Shown here piece by piece: positions 1 to 8,046 of a DNA stretch of 64,000 nt (its first letter is position 1; each line of letters opens with the position of its first letter). The notes below the pieces were generated by a model. The model was not told where the DNA came from, made no database searches, and saw nothing but the letters and a program-made list of their open reading frames with translations. The DNA lies in the NCBI RefSeq assembly GCF_000423085.1, contig NZ_AUHH01000001.1, positions 124,001-188,000 on the forward strand, in the 5' to 3' direction. The translations under genes were made by a program, and so were the position numbers. The stretch comes from Granulicoccus phenolivorans DSM 17626 = NBRC 107789 = JCM 15570 (GTDB lineage: Bacteria > Actinomycetota > Actinomycetes > Propionibacteriales > Propionibacteriaceae).

Positions 1-231
1 CGACAGCGACGGCGGGGTGTCGATCAGCTCGACCGACAGCGCCTGCTCACCCTTGCGGGTCTCCACGACGCCGAACTCCACCTTCTGCCCCGATTTGAGG
101 GTCGTCACACCGGCCGGGAGCGCATTGGCGCGCACATAGACGTCGCCGCCCCCTTCCTTGCTCAGGAAACCAAAGCCCTTGTCCGCGTCATAGAAACGGA
201 CCTTGCCTACCGGCACCGCAACCTCACTCAC
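1..231 (-). CDS. Cold-shock domain protein, 3' end outside window
   Basis: The 77 visible codons encode the N-terminal part of a cold-shock (OB-fold, nucleic-acid-binding) protein. After [19 protein letters not shown] come the RNP1-like GFGFLS and RNP2-like DVYVRANAL segments, the classic CSD pattern. Family members bind single-stranded RNA or DNA and act as RNA chaperones in the cytoplasm. The stop codon lies before position 1, so length and C-terminus are unknown; actinobacterial proteins of this type often carry an extension beyond the 67-residue CSD. The GTG at 231 is chosen because it is the most upstream in-frame start; a second GTG at 216 is equally possible. No clear ribosome binding site is visible. 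Confidence 0.85.
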   Translation of the reverse strand, partial: MSEVAVPVGKVRFYDADKGFGFLSKEGGGDVYVRANALPAGVTTLKSGQKVEFGVVETRKGEQALSVELIDTPPSLS

Positions 232-317
232 TCGGTCTGTGGACACATCATGTCACCCGGCTCCGGGCGCGCGCAGGCACGCTACAGGTGGCCCTGGGGG
301 CCCCGGGTCCGGCCATC

Positions 318-1208
318 CTACCCTGTCGGGCCAACCGGAGGGACCACCGCGGATCCGGTCCGGCCGGGCCGCAGCGCGTCGTTCAGCGACCCGGAACGAA
401 ACGCCCGCAGGTCCACCTCGGTGAAGTCGTGCGCCCGCACCACCGCACCCAGGTCGGCCCGGTCGGCGTCGGTCAGGGCGGCCAGGCAGGCCTGATCGAG
501 TTCCAGGCGCGCCGCCCCGGCCCCCAGATCGCGCACCCGCAGATCCCGGACCCGGTCGCCGAGTCGCGCGCGGACGGCGGCCTCGGCGCGCTCCACCCGG
601 GCCAGCCGGTGCGGGGTGATCTCGATCCCGTACGCGATCCGCGAACTCAGACAGGCGGCGGCCGGCTTGTCCCAGGTGGGCAACTGCCAGGCCCGCGACA
701 GCGCGCGGACCTGCGCCTTGGTCAGGCCGGCATCGGCCAACGGGGTGATCGCCCCGCGTTCGGCGGCGGCCCGGATCCCCGGCCGAAACCCGGCGACGAG
801 GTCATCGGCATTGGTGCCGGTGGCAACCTGCCAGCCCCGTTCGGTGGCCAGTGGCTGCAGCCGCTCCAGCAGTTCGGATTTGCAGAAATAGCAGCGGTCG
901 CCGGCGTTGGCGCGATATCCGGCGCGATCCATCTCGTGGGTGTCGATCACCCGGTACTCGACCCCGAGCGAGGCCGCGTACGCCCGGGCGGGGTCACGTT
1001 CGGCCAGCGGCAGCGAATCCGAGGCGGCGGTGGCGGCCAGCACTCGCTGCACCCCCAGGGCGCGGACCGCGGCAGCCAGCACCAGGGCACTGTCGGCGCC
1101 GCCGGAGAACGCCACGACCACCCCCGGGTGCGCTGCCAACCCGGCCAGCAGCCGACCCTCGGCCGCAGCCAGTTCCGCGGTCACCCCGCCCACCTCGACC
1201 TCGTTCAT
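318..1208 (-). CDS. larE: LarE-like ATP-dependent sacrificial sulfur transferase
   Basis: 296 aa. LarE enzymes adenylate and then thiolate a pyridinium carboxylate in biosynthesis of the nickel-pincer cofactor of lactate racemase-type enzymes; in the single-cysteine class the sulfur comes from the enzyme's own cysteine. A PP-loop ATP pyrophosphatase motif SGGADS sits at residues 35-40, an RCYFCK segment at about 105-110, and the sacrificial-cysteine region AACLSSR around Cys186. The ATG at 1208 is preceded by GGGAGAG, and a TAGCCT box lies 7 bases upstream, so the mRNA may be leaderless. The reading frame continues open upstream through the divergent gene, but that extension is antisense. No larB or larC is visible in the window, so the acceptor pathway is inferred only from family. 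Confidence 0.85.
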   Translation of the reverse strand: MNEVEVGGVTAELAAAEGRLLAGLAAHPGVVVAFSGGADSALVLAAAVRALGVQRVLAATAASDSLPLAERDPARAYAASLGVEYRVIDTHEMDRAGYRANAGDRCYFCKSELLERLQPLATERGWQVATGTNADDLVAGFRPGIRAAAERGAITPLADAGLTKAQVRALSRAWQLPTWDKPAAACLSSRIAYGIEITPHRLARVERAEAAVRARLGDRVRDLRVRDLGAGAARLELDQACLAALTDADRADLGAVVRAHDFTEVDLRAFRSGSLNDALRPGRTGSAVVPPVGPTG

Positions 1209-1215
1209 CTCTCCC

Positions 1216-1221
1216 AGGCTA
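1216..1221 (-). promoter_or_regulatory. -10 box of larE (possible leaderless)
   Basis: TAGCCT on the minus strand, 7 bases before the larE ATG. It lies back to back with the TAGGAT box of the divergent gene, 10 bases away, so the two promoters must overlap. Confidence 0.5.
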
Positions 1222-1231
1222 CCCGTCCCCC

Positions 1232-1237
1232 TAGGAT
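1232..1237 (+). promoter_or_regulatory. -10 box of the 1245 gene (possible leaderless)
   Basis: TAGGAT followed by 7 bases and ATG at 1245. It supports that start over the in-frame ATG at 1236, which overlaps the box. Confidence 0.5.
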
Positions 1238-1244
1238 GGGTCCT

Positions 1245-2117
1245 ATGGCGAGTTGGGAGGACGGACCCGAGTACGCGCCGCTGGCGCGCCCCGAACAGTT
1301 CGCGGCGCCCCGGGTGGCGCCGCTGGACCGGGCGCCCGAACCGCCGCGTCCAGCCGCTGACCTGCCGACCGATCACCCCCGGTGGGAGCAGCCCCGGGAC
1401 GCGAAACCGCTGGACGAACTGGTCCCCGATCTGCCGGCGGCCCGCGATCCGCATCAGCCGTTCGACGCGCCCGCGGCCACCCTCACCACCTACGACACGG
1501 CCTGGGGCGCCGCGCACACCGTGCTCGGGGACTGGGCCCCGCCCACCGACGCCCCGATCGAGGCCGCGCCCGGCCCGGCCCCCCGCCCCACCGCCGACGG
1601 CGCGGCCGCGCCGGTGCTGGTCCGGCACGATCCGAACCGACCGATCACGCTGACCCGGACCCGCGAGCAGGTGCAGCGTCCCGGCCCCGAGCAGCCGATC
1701 GGGGCGCAGCCCGGAACCCCGGGCTGGTTCGGGCCCGGACAGTGGGCTCCCCCCGCCCCGCAGAATCCCGGGCTGTCGCTGCGCTCGTTCGTCTCGGGCC
1801 TCAGCGTCCCGTTGCTGATCACGCTGCTGGCCGGTGGCCTGATCCTGCCGCTGTCCCCGCTGTTCTTCGTCGCCGCGGCGATCTGTTCCCGGTTCGTGCG
1901 CTACCGACGCAGCTGGGTCCGCTCGGCGTTCATCGTGTGCGGGGCGATGCTGGGGACCGCGTTGATCATGGGGGCGCTGTTCACCGCCGAGGTCGGCGGC
2001 ATCTGGAACATCCTGTCCTGGTCCAGCCTGTTCGCCTCCTGGGCCTGCCTGATCTGGTCGTCCGGCCTGGTGATCTCCGCCCTGCGACAGCACGAGCGCC
2101 CCGAAGCCAGGGGCTGA
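1245..2117 (+). CDS. Membrane protein with long proline-rich N-terminus
   Basis: 290 aa, no recognised family. Residues 1-180 are rich in Pro, Ala and Asp with no obvious fold. Residues about 187-280 hold three or four hydrophobic segments (near 187-215, 226-247 and 255-280). The profile suggests a cytoplasmic disordered tail joined to a small membrane domain. The start at 1245 follows TAGGAT by 7 bases; an ATG nine bases upstream is an alternative. The stop codon overlaps the CTG proposed as start of the next gene (CTGA), which suggests translational coupling to the helicase-associated protein. Confidence 0.7.
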   Translation: MASWEDGPEYAPLARPEQFAAPRVAPLDRAPEPPRPAADLPTDHPRWEQPRDAKPLDELVPDLPAARDPHQPFDAPAATLTTYDTAWGAAHTVLGDWAPPTDAPIEAAPGPAPRPTADGAAAPVLVRHDPNRPITLTRTREQVQRPGPEQPIGAQPGTPGWFGPGQWAPPAPQNPGLSLRSFVSGLSVPLLITLLAGGLILPLSPLFFVAAAICSRFVRYRRSWVRSAFIVCGAMLGTALIMGALFTAEVGGIWNILSWSSLFASWACLIWSSGLVISALRQHERPEARG

Positions 2118-4279
2118 TCCGCCTGCCCGAGCAATCCGACCCGCGTACGTTCGCCGAGGCGATCCGCCGGCTCGACGTGGCCGGCGTACGGACCCTGCTG
2201 CGGCACCGACCCGACCTGGCCGCGCCGCGGCCGGCCGACCTGGGCGAGGTGGCCGTCCGGGCGGCGACCGTCTCCTCGGTGCACCGGGCCCTGGACCGGC
2301 TGAACGCCTGGCAGCACCTGGTCCTGGAGGCGGTCGCCGCACAACCCGACCCGACCCGCACCGAGGATGTCGCCGCCCTGCTGGGCGCCGACCCGGAAGC
2401 GGTCGCCACCACCATCGACCTGCTCGCCGACCAGGCCCTGCTGTGGCGCTCGGCGGCCGGACTGCACCTGGTCCGCCAGGTCCGCGCCGAGTTCGAGCTG
2501 TGGCCCGGCGGACTCGCCGCCCCCTCGACCGAGCCCCTCACCGCCGCGGAGATCGACGCCGCCGTCGCCGCCGCCCCGCACGGCGGCGAGGTGCTGCGCC
2601 GGCTGTGCTGGGGCCCGCCGACCGGGACCGTGCGCAACGCCGACCGCCCGGTCAGCGCCGACTCGGCGAGCACCCCGGTCGAGGAGTTGCTCGCCCACCG
2701 GCTGCTGCGAGCGGTGGACCACGAGACGGTGATCCTGCCGCGCGAGGTCGCCCTGCACCTGCGCGGCGGCTTTGCCCCGGAACCGGTTCCGGTGACCGCG
2801 CCCGAACTGACCGGGCAACGGCGGCCGGCCAAGGTGATCGAGCACACCGCGGCCGGTGCGGCGAACGAGTTCGTCCACGATGTCGAGTCGGTGCTGACCG
2901 AGCTCGAGGGGCTGCGCCCCGGCCTGCTGCGCACCGGCGGGATCTCGATCCGCGACCTGGGCGCCCTGGGGCGCCGGCTCGGCCTGGCCGAGTCCCGGGT
3001 CCGGCTGTGTCTGGAGATCGGGACGGCCGCCGGCCTGGTGCTGGCCGCGGTACCGGCGTTGCAGTTGACCACCGCCTTCGACCGCTGGCTGACCCGCTCC
3101 ACCCTGGACCGGTGGCAGCTGCTGGCCACCACCTGGGTGGACACCCCGCGCTGGTACCTCACCGAGGGCCACTGCCTGGGGCCCTCGGGGGAGGCGCCCT
3201 GGGCGCCGGCGCTGCGCCGCCGGCTGCTGCGCAATCTGGTGAAGCATCCGCTGCAGGTCCCCGACCCGGACTCGCTGATCGCGCTGCTGCGCTGGCAGCA
3301 CCCCGGGTGGAGCGCGGACTCCCTGGCCGTCCGGGTGCCGCAGCTGATGACCGAGGCCTCCCTGGTCGGCCTGCTCGGGATGGGCGCGGTCTCCGGACTG
3401 GCCGCCGCCGGGCTCGGTGAGCCGGTGCCCGAGCACCTGACCGAACTCTTCCCGGCCCCGCTGGACTCGGTCCTGCTGCAGGCCGATCTGACCGCGGTCG
3501 CGCCGGGTCCATTGGCCGGCCGGGTGGCCGCCGAGCTGCGCCTGTTCGCCGAGCAGGAATCCCGCGGGGTCGGTGCGGTCTACCGGTTCACCGCGGCGAG
3601 CGTACGCCGGGGCTTCGACGCCGGTCGCAGCGCCGAGGACCTGGAACAGTGGCTGGCCACCCACTCCAGCACCGGGGTGCCGCAGCCGCTGCGGTATCTG
3701 ATCGCCGACGTGGCCCGGCGCCACGGCACGGTCCGGGTCGGGCAGGCCACGGCGTACGTGCGGATCGATGACGAGGCGGTGCTCAGCCGGATCCTGGCCC
3801 AGCCCGGGGCCGACGGTCTCGGGCTGCGCCGGATCGCGCCGGGCGTCCTGGTCGCCGCGGTGGAGCCGGGCGAGGTGGTGGAGTTTCTGCACGGTGCCGG
3901 GCTCGCGCCCGGCGCGGAGGACGCATTCGGCCGGCTGGTCCGGGCCCCGGCCCCACCCCGGGCGACCGCGCGCCGAACCGCGCCGGTGCAGCGACCACCG
4001 GCCGACCCGACGGCGCTGGCCGAGGACCTGGTCGCCCAGGCCGAGGCGGTCCGCGAACGGACCCGGAACTCGCGGACGGTGCAGGAGGAGCTCGCCGCCG
4101 CGGTCGCGGCCCGCACTCCGGTCCGGGTGGACTTCGTCGCCGATGACGGCACCCCGGTGAGCCGTACGCTGACCCCCCTGGTGGTCGCGGCCGGGATGAC
4201 CCGGATGCAACCGGCCGACGGGCCGACGCTGGCGATCCCGATCGCCCGGATCCGTTCGGTGCGACCGATCGGGGCGTGA
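2114..4279 (+). CDS. Helicase-associated (Helicase_C_3-type) domain protein
   Basis: 721 aa, cytoplasmic. It resembles the actinobacterial proteins annotated 'helicase-associated domain' that are encoded beside XPB helicase (mycobacterial Rv0862c type). The N-terminus, EAIRRLDVAGVRTLLRHRPD, matches the family opening, followed by winged-helix-like segments. The Helicase_C_3-like region spans about residues 455-610 (QADLTAVAPGPL through the VEFLHGAGL segment), and a short beta-rich tail follows. No Walker A motif is present, so it is probably a partner or regulator, not a motor. No ATG, GTG or TTG precedes the conserved N-terminus, so a CTG at 2114 overlapping the upstream stop is proposed; GTG 2177 would remove the conserved first helix. 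XPB lies one gene downstream, so a joint DNA repair role is inferred. Confidence 0.75.
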   Translation: MIRLPEQSDPRTFAEAIRRLDVAGVRTLLRHRPDLAAPRPADLGEVAVRAATVSSVHRALDRLNAWQHLVLEAVAAQPDPTRTEDVAALLGADPEAVATTIDLLADQALLWRSAAGLHLVRQVRAEFELWPGGLAAPSTEPLTAAEIDAAVAAAPHGGEVLRRLCWGPPTGTVRNADRPVSADSASTPVEELLAHRLLRAVDHETVILPREVALHLRGGFAPEPVPVTAPELTGQRRPAKVIEHTAAGAANEFVHDVESVLTELEGLRPGLLRTGGISIRDLGALGRRLGLAESRVRLCLEIGTAAGLVLAAVPALQLTTAFDRWLTRSTLDRWQLLATTWVDTPRWYLTEGHCLGPSGEAPWAPALRRRLLRNLVKHPLQVPDPDSLIALLRWQHPGWSADSLAVRVPQLMTEASLVGLLGMGAVSGLAAAGLGEPVPEHLTELFPAPLDSVLLQADLTAVAPGPLAGRVAAELRLFAEQESRGVGAVYRFTAASVRRGFDAGRSAEDLEQWLATHSSTGVPQPLRYLIADVARRHGTVRVGQATAYVRIDDEAVLSRILAQPGADGLGLRRIAPGVLVAAVEPGEVVEFLHGAGLAPGAEDAFGRLVRAPAPPRATARRTAPVQRPPADPTALAEDLVAQAEAVRERTRNSRTVQEELAAAVAARTPVRVDFVADDGTPVSRTLTPLVVAAGMTRMQPADGPTLAIPIARIRSVRPIGA

Positions 4280-4320
4280 CGACGTTCCGTTCCGTTCCGT
4301 GAATTTGGTCACGTTGTGAC

Positions 4321-4326
4321 TACACT
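4321..4326 (+). promoter_or_regulatory. -10 box, leaderless promoter of the 4333 gene
   Basis: TACACT, 6 bases, ATG at 4333. The bases just upstream hold three direct TTCCG copies (about 4284-4299) but no good -35 at the usual spacing. Confidence 0.5.
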
Positions 4327-4332
4327 GGCCCC

Positions 4333-5163
4333 ATGCTGGGACACAGGCGGGGATTCATCGCCGGAGTCGCGAGCGGTGCCGCCCTTGCGACGCTGGTTGT
4401 GGCGCCCTTGTCCCTGCTCACCGGCTCCGGCGGGCCGAAGGCTGCCCCGCAGGCCACCGCGCCCCGGACGCCGCGGCTGCCACCCGAGCCGACCGCTGCC
4501 CCGCTGGCCACCGGCACCCCCCGGACGAGCGTCCCGGCCGAACCGACCGTGACCCCCGAGTCGACCCCCGACATCGAGCAGACCGTCGCGCAGCCCACGC
4601 AGACCCATGCCGGCCCCGGCCTGGATCCGACGGTGGCCGAGACCTCCCGCAGCCTGCCCGGCCGGACCCGGTCGGCGACCGCCGAGGAGGGGCCGGAGGG
4701 CACCGCCACCGCCACCCGCAGCCCGCGGCAGACGGTGGCGCGCACCACCCGGGCCGTGCCGGAGCAGGTCGTCCCCGGGAAGTTCAGCGTGCACGTGGTC
4801 GGCAATTGTGAGTCCGACACCGGCATCGTGGTGGAGTGGACCGCCTCGGCCAACGCGGTCGAATATGTCGTGACCGTGGCCGGGCCGATGTCCGGCGGCG
4901 GGCGGACCACCGCGCTGCGGATGGAATTGGAATGCCCGACCCAGACCGGAACGGTGAGCATCCGCATCGATGCGCTGCCGCCCGGGGGAACGCCGGCGAC
5001 CAGTTCCTCGACGACGTTCTATGTGCAGCCGCCGCTGGACGATCCGCCCCCGTCCTCGCCGCCGGCCTCGGTGTCGCCCAACGGCGCCGGCACCCGCTCC
5101 GACACCACCGACCGGACCCCGTCGGGGCTGACCCGATCCCCGTCGAAGTCCGCCACCCCCTGA
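4333..5163 (+). CDS. Secreted or membrane-anchored Pro/Thr-rich protein
   Basis: 276 aa, function unknown. The N-terminus (LGHRRGFIAGVASGAALATLVVAPLSLL) reads as a signal peptide or anchor. Residues 35-145 are low-complexity Pro/Thr/Ala/Glu. A compact domain at about 150-235 begins FSVHVVGNCESDTGIVVEW and has alternating beta-strand character, like an Ig or fibronectin-III fold, with two cysteines (in GNCES and LECPT) that could pair outside the cell. A Pro/Ser/Thr tail follows. The ATG lies 6 bases after TACACT. The stop codon overlaps the XPB start by one base (TGATG), an odd coupling of a secreted protein with a DNA helicase. Confidence 0.65.
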   Translation: MLGHRRGFIAGVASGAALATLVVAPLSLLTGSGGPKAAPQATAPRTPRLPPEPTAAPLATGTPRTSVPAEPTVTPESTPDIEQTVAQPTQTHAGPGLDPTVAETSRSLPGRTRSATAEEGPEGTATATRSPRQTVARTTRAVPEQVVPGKFSVHVVGNCESDTGIVVEWTASANAVEYVVTVAGPMSGGGRTTALRMELECPTQTGTVSIRIDALPPGGTPATSSSTTFYVQPPLDDPPPSSPPASVSPNGAGTRSDTTDRTPSGLTRSPSKSATP

Positions 5164-6809
5164 TGCCGGGTCCCCTTGTCGTTCAGTCCGACCGCACGCT
5201 GCTCCTGGAAGTCGAACATCCCGATGCCGAGGCGTGCCGGATCGCGATCGCGCCGTTCGCGGAGCTGGAGCGCGCCCCCGAACACATCCACACCTACCGG
5301 ATCACCCCGCTGGGGCTGTGGAACGCCCGCGCCGCCGGCCATGATGCCGAGACCGTGGTCGATGCACTGATCACCCATTCGCGCTACCCGGTGCCGAGTT
5401 CGCTGTTGATCGACATCACCGAGACGATGGCCCGGTACGGCCGGCTGCGGATCGAGAAACATCCGGTGCACGGCCTGGTCCTGGCCTCCACCGACCGGGC
5501 GGTGCTCACCGAGGTACTCCGTTCGGCGAAGGTGAAGGGCCTGGTCGGAGCGCGGATCGATGACGACACCGTGGTGGTGCACCCCTCCGAGCGCGGTCAT
5601 CTCAAGCAGGTGCTGCTGAAGCTCGGCTGGCCGGCGGAGGATCTGGCCGGCTACGTCGACGGGGAAGCCCACGAGATCGACCTGGCCGACGGCGAATGGC
5701 AGGTCCGGCCGTACCAGAAGCTGGCGGCCGAATCGTTCTGGCACGGCGGCTCGGGGGTGGTGGTGCTGCCCTGCGGGGCCGGCAAGACGATCGTCGGGGC
5801 GACCGCGATGTCGCTGGCCCGCTCGACCACGTTGATCCTGGTCACCAACACCGTCTCCGCGCGCCAGTGGAAGGACGAACTGCTGCGCCGCACGACCCTG
5901 ACCGCCGATGAGATCGGTGAGTACTCCGGGCAGAAGAAGGAGATCCGGCCGGTCACGATCGCCACCTACCAGGTGATCACGACCAAGCGCAACGGCATCC
6001 ACCCGCACCTGGAGCTGTTCGATGCCCGCGACTGGGGGCTGGTGATCTACGACGAGGTCCACCTGTTGCCGGCCCCGGTGTTCCGGCGTACCGCCGATCT
6101 GCAGGCGCGGCGCCGGCTCGGCCTGACCGCGACCCTGGTCCGGGAGGACGGTCGCGAGGACGACGTGTTCTCCCTGATCGGGCCGAAGCGCTTCGACGCG
6201 CCCTGGAAGGAATTGGAGGCCCAGGGCTGGATCGCGCCGGCCGACTGCGTCGAGGTCCGGGTCACCCTGACCGACGACGAGCGCCTGGCGTACGCCCTGG
6301 CCGAACCGGATGTGCGCTACCGGCTGGCCTCGACCGCGGAATCGAAGACGCGGGTGGTGCTCGACCTGGTCGCCCAGCACGCCGGGGTCCCGCGGCTGGT
6401 GATCGGCCAGTACGTCGAGCAGTTGGACGAACTGGCCGAGCGGCTGGGCGCCCCACTGATCAAGGGCGAGACCAGCACCAAGCAGCGGCAGAAGTTGTAC
6501 GAGCAGTTCCGCAGCGGCGAGATCGATCTGTTGGTGGTCTCCAAGGTGGCCAACTTCTCCATCGATCTGCCCTCGGCCCAGGTGGCGATCCAGGTGTCGG
6601 GTGCCTTCGGGTCCCGGCAGGAGGAGGCCCAGCGGCTGGGCCGGCTGCTGCGGCCCAAGGACGGCCGGACCGCCCGGTTCTACGCGGTGGTGGCCCGCGA
6701 CACCGTCGACCAGGAGTTCGCCCAGCATCGGCAGCGCTTCCTCGCCGAGCAGGGGTACGCGTACCGGATCTTCGACGCGGAGGAGATCTCCGGGATCGAA
6801 GATCTGTAG
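5163..6809 (+). CDS. XPB-type DNA repair helicase
   Basis: 548 aa, superfamily 2 3'-5' helicase related to archaeal and eukaryotic XPB and mycobacterial Rv0861c. XPB unwinds DNA around lesions in nucleotide excision repair. An N-terminal damage-recognition-like region covers residues 1-175. RecA domain 1 has motif I PCGAGKT (about 203-209), motif II DEVH (297-300) and motif III LTATLVRED. RecA domain 2 ends in QRLGRLLRPKDGR (motif VI), and ARQWKDELLRR is present upstream of motif II. The ATG at 5163 overlaps the previous stop by one base. Length and all motifs agree with the bacterial family. It forms a gene group with the helicase-associated protein at 2114. Confidence 0.93.
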   Translation: MPGPLVVQSDRTLLLEVEHPDAEACRIAIAPFAELERAPEHIHTYRITPLGLWNARAAGHDAETVVDALITHSRYPVPSSLLIDITETMARYGRLRIEKHPVHGLVLASTDRAVLTEVLRSAKVKGLVGARIDDDTVVVHPSERGHLKQVLLKLGWPAEDLAGYVDGEAHEIDLADGEWQVRPYQKLAAESFWHGGSGVVVLPCGAGKTIVGATAMSLARSTTLILVTNTVSARQWKDELLRRTTLTADEIGEYSGQKKEIRPVTIATYQVITTKRNGIHPHLELFDARDWGLVIYDEVHLLPAPVFRRTADLQARRRLGLTATLVREDGREDDVFSLIGPKRFDAPWKELEAQGWIAPADCVEVRVTLTDDERLAYALAEPDVRYRLASTAESKTRVVLDLVAQHAGVPRLVIGQYVEQLDELAERLGAPLIKGETSTKQRQKLYEQFRSGEIDLLVVSKVANFSIDLPSAQVAIQVSGAFGSRQEEAQRLGRLLRPKDGRTARFYAVVARDTVDQEFAQHRQRFLAEQGYAYRIFDAEEISGIEDL

Positions 6810-6843
6810 GATCCCTCCGACCCGGGCGAAGGAAAGAGACAGC

Positions 6844-7440
6844 GTGAGCAAAGAGACGATGAACGAGGGCGACGGCATCGACCTGCGCCGCCGGATGCCC
6901 TTCATTGTGCTCGGCGCGGCGCTGGTGATCGGCCTGATCATCGGCGCGGTGGTCTGGTTCGTGCAGAGCCGCCCCGATCCCGCCCGGACCGAGACCGGGA
7001 ACAATGCCCCGGAGACCTCGCTGACCCCACGCACCGGCACCCCGGCGCCGGTCCAGGCCGGGGTGCTCGGCCAGCCCACCGAGATCGTCGGGCTGTACGG
7101 GACCGGTTCGGTGGTGGTGAACCGGGCCACCTGGCACACCACCGGGGACATCGTGCCGGCCGCGGGCCGGCAATACCTCACCGTGGAGTTCGAGGTGACC
7201 GCCCAGGGCGGCGCGATCGCCCTGCAGAAGGAGATGTTCACCGCCTACGAGGCGAACAAGACCGAGCACGTGCCGACCATCGGGGCCGGTGAGAACAACG
7301 ACCTGGGCAATATCGAGGCGGTCCCCGGCACTCCGGCGCAGTTCACCGTGTCCTTCGATCTGCCGCCCGGGGCGACCACGGTGATCCTCACCGATGAGGG
7401 CTTCAACCCACTGGTGGTCTACGAGGTGCCCGGACCCTGA
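6844..7440 (+). CDS. Single-pass membrane protein with extracytoplasmic beta domain (DUF4352-like)
   Basis: 198 aa. A short cytoplasmic head is followed by one transmembrane helix (about 19-42, MPFIVLGAALVIGLIIGAVV), a Pro/Thr linker and a beta-rich domain (about 75-195) in the style of DUF4352 proteins: 'ITYLTVEFEV'-like strand (actual text QYLTVEFEVTAQGG) and a terminal LVVYEV strand. GTG 6844 is preceded by GAAGGAAAGAGA. It starts 34 bases after XPB and may be read with it. Its 3' end overlaps the convergent Nudix gene by 22 bases, leaving no room for a terminator between them. The family match is by pattern only. Confidence 0.7.
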   Translation: MSKETMNEGDGIDLRRRMPFIVLGAALVIGLIIGAVVWFVQSRPDPARTETGNNAPETSLTPRTGTPAPVQAGVLGQPTEIVGLYGTGSVVVNRATWHTTGDIVPAAGRQYLTVEFEVTAQGGAIALQKEMFTAYEANKTEHVPTIGAGENNDLGNIEAVPGTPAQFTVSFDLPPGATTVILTDEGFNPLVVYEVPGP

Positions 7441-8012
7441 CCGTTCCCGCCGCCGGACGGGAACTGCCCCGGCAGCACCGGGACGCTGGATTCCTCGGTC
7501 ATCCCGAAGGCGACCGGCCGCTGGTCGGGACGGTCGATCAGATCGACCAGCCGCAGCAGGTACGCCGGCCAGATCTCCGCATCGGGGTCGACCAACTCGG
7601 CCAACGGCCACCAGCGCCACTGCTGCAGGGTGAGCCGCTCGTCGGCAGTGTGGTTGCTGGTGTCGAGCTCGAAGGGCCGCTCCAGGCGCACCGCGAAGAA
7701 GGTCTCGCGCTGGTGCGCGACCTGATCGGAGTAGCCGTGGATCGCGACCCGGTCCCCCAGCGGACCGATCAGTTCGGACTCGGCGACCTGCAGCCCGGTC
7801 TCCTCCCACAGTTCGCGGACCCCGGTGCCGCGCTCGGACTCCCCCGGATCCATCCCGCCGCCCGGGGTGGTCCACCACAGCGAGCCGGGCGTACCGGGAT
7901 CGGTGTCGGCCAGCAGCAGGACCCGCTCCTGGGCCAGCACCACCAGCCGGACGGCCACGCGGGTGCGGATCGGGCGGGCCGCCGGGTCGACGGCAATGTA
8001 GTCGCGCTCCAT
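7419..8012 (-). CDS. Nudix hydrolase
   Basis: 197 aa. Nudix enzymes hydrolyse nucleoside diphosphates linked to another moiety. The Nudix box is complete, from GGGMDPGESERG to RELWEETGL, with the REXXEE metal-binding helix. The start at 8012 has AGGAGGA at good spacing, and the codons upstream are not conserved-looking. Substrate cannot be told; the WWTTPGGGMDPGE context resembles house-cleaning Nudix proteins. It lies 34 bases downstream of cutC on the same strand and converges with the membrane protein gene, overlapping by 22 bases. Confidence 0.88.
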   Translation of the reverse strand: MERDYIAVDPAARPIRTRVAVRLVVLAQERVLLLADTDPGTPGSLWWTTPGGGMDPGESERGTGVRELWEETGLQVAESELIGPLGDRVAIHGYSDQVAHQRETFFAVRLERPFELDTSNHTADERLTLQQWRWWPLAELVDPDAEIWPAYLLRLVDLIDRPDQRPVAFGMTEESSVPVLPGQFPSGGGNGQGPGTS

Positions 8013-8046
8013 CGGGCTTCCTCCTGGGTCGGACACTCCGCTCACC

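Noticed and set aside
1209-2342. Long open extension of larE upstream to 2342
   Set aside because: It is antisense to the 1245 and 2114 genes, low-complexity in composition and outside the LarE family; high GC keeps such frames open.
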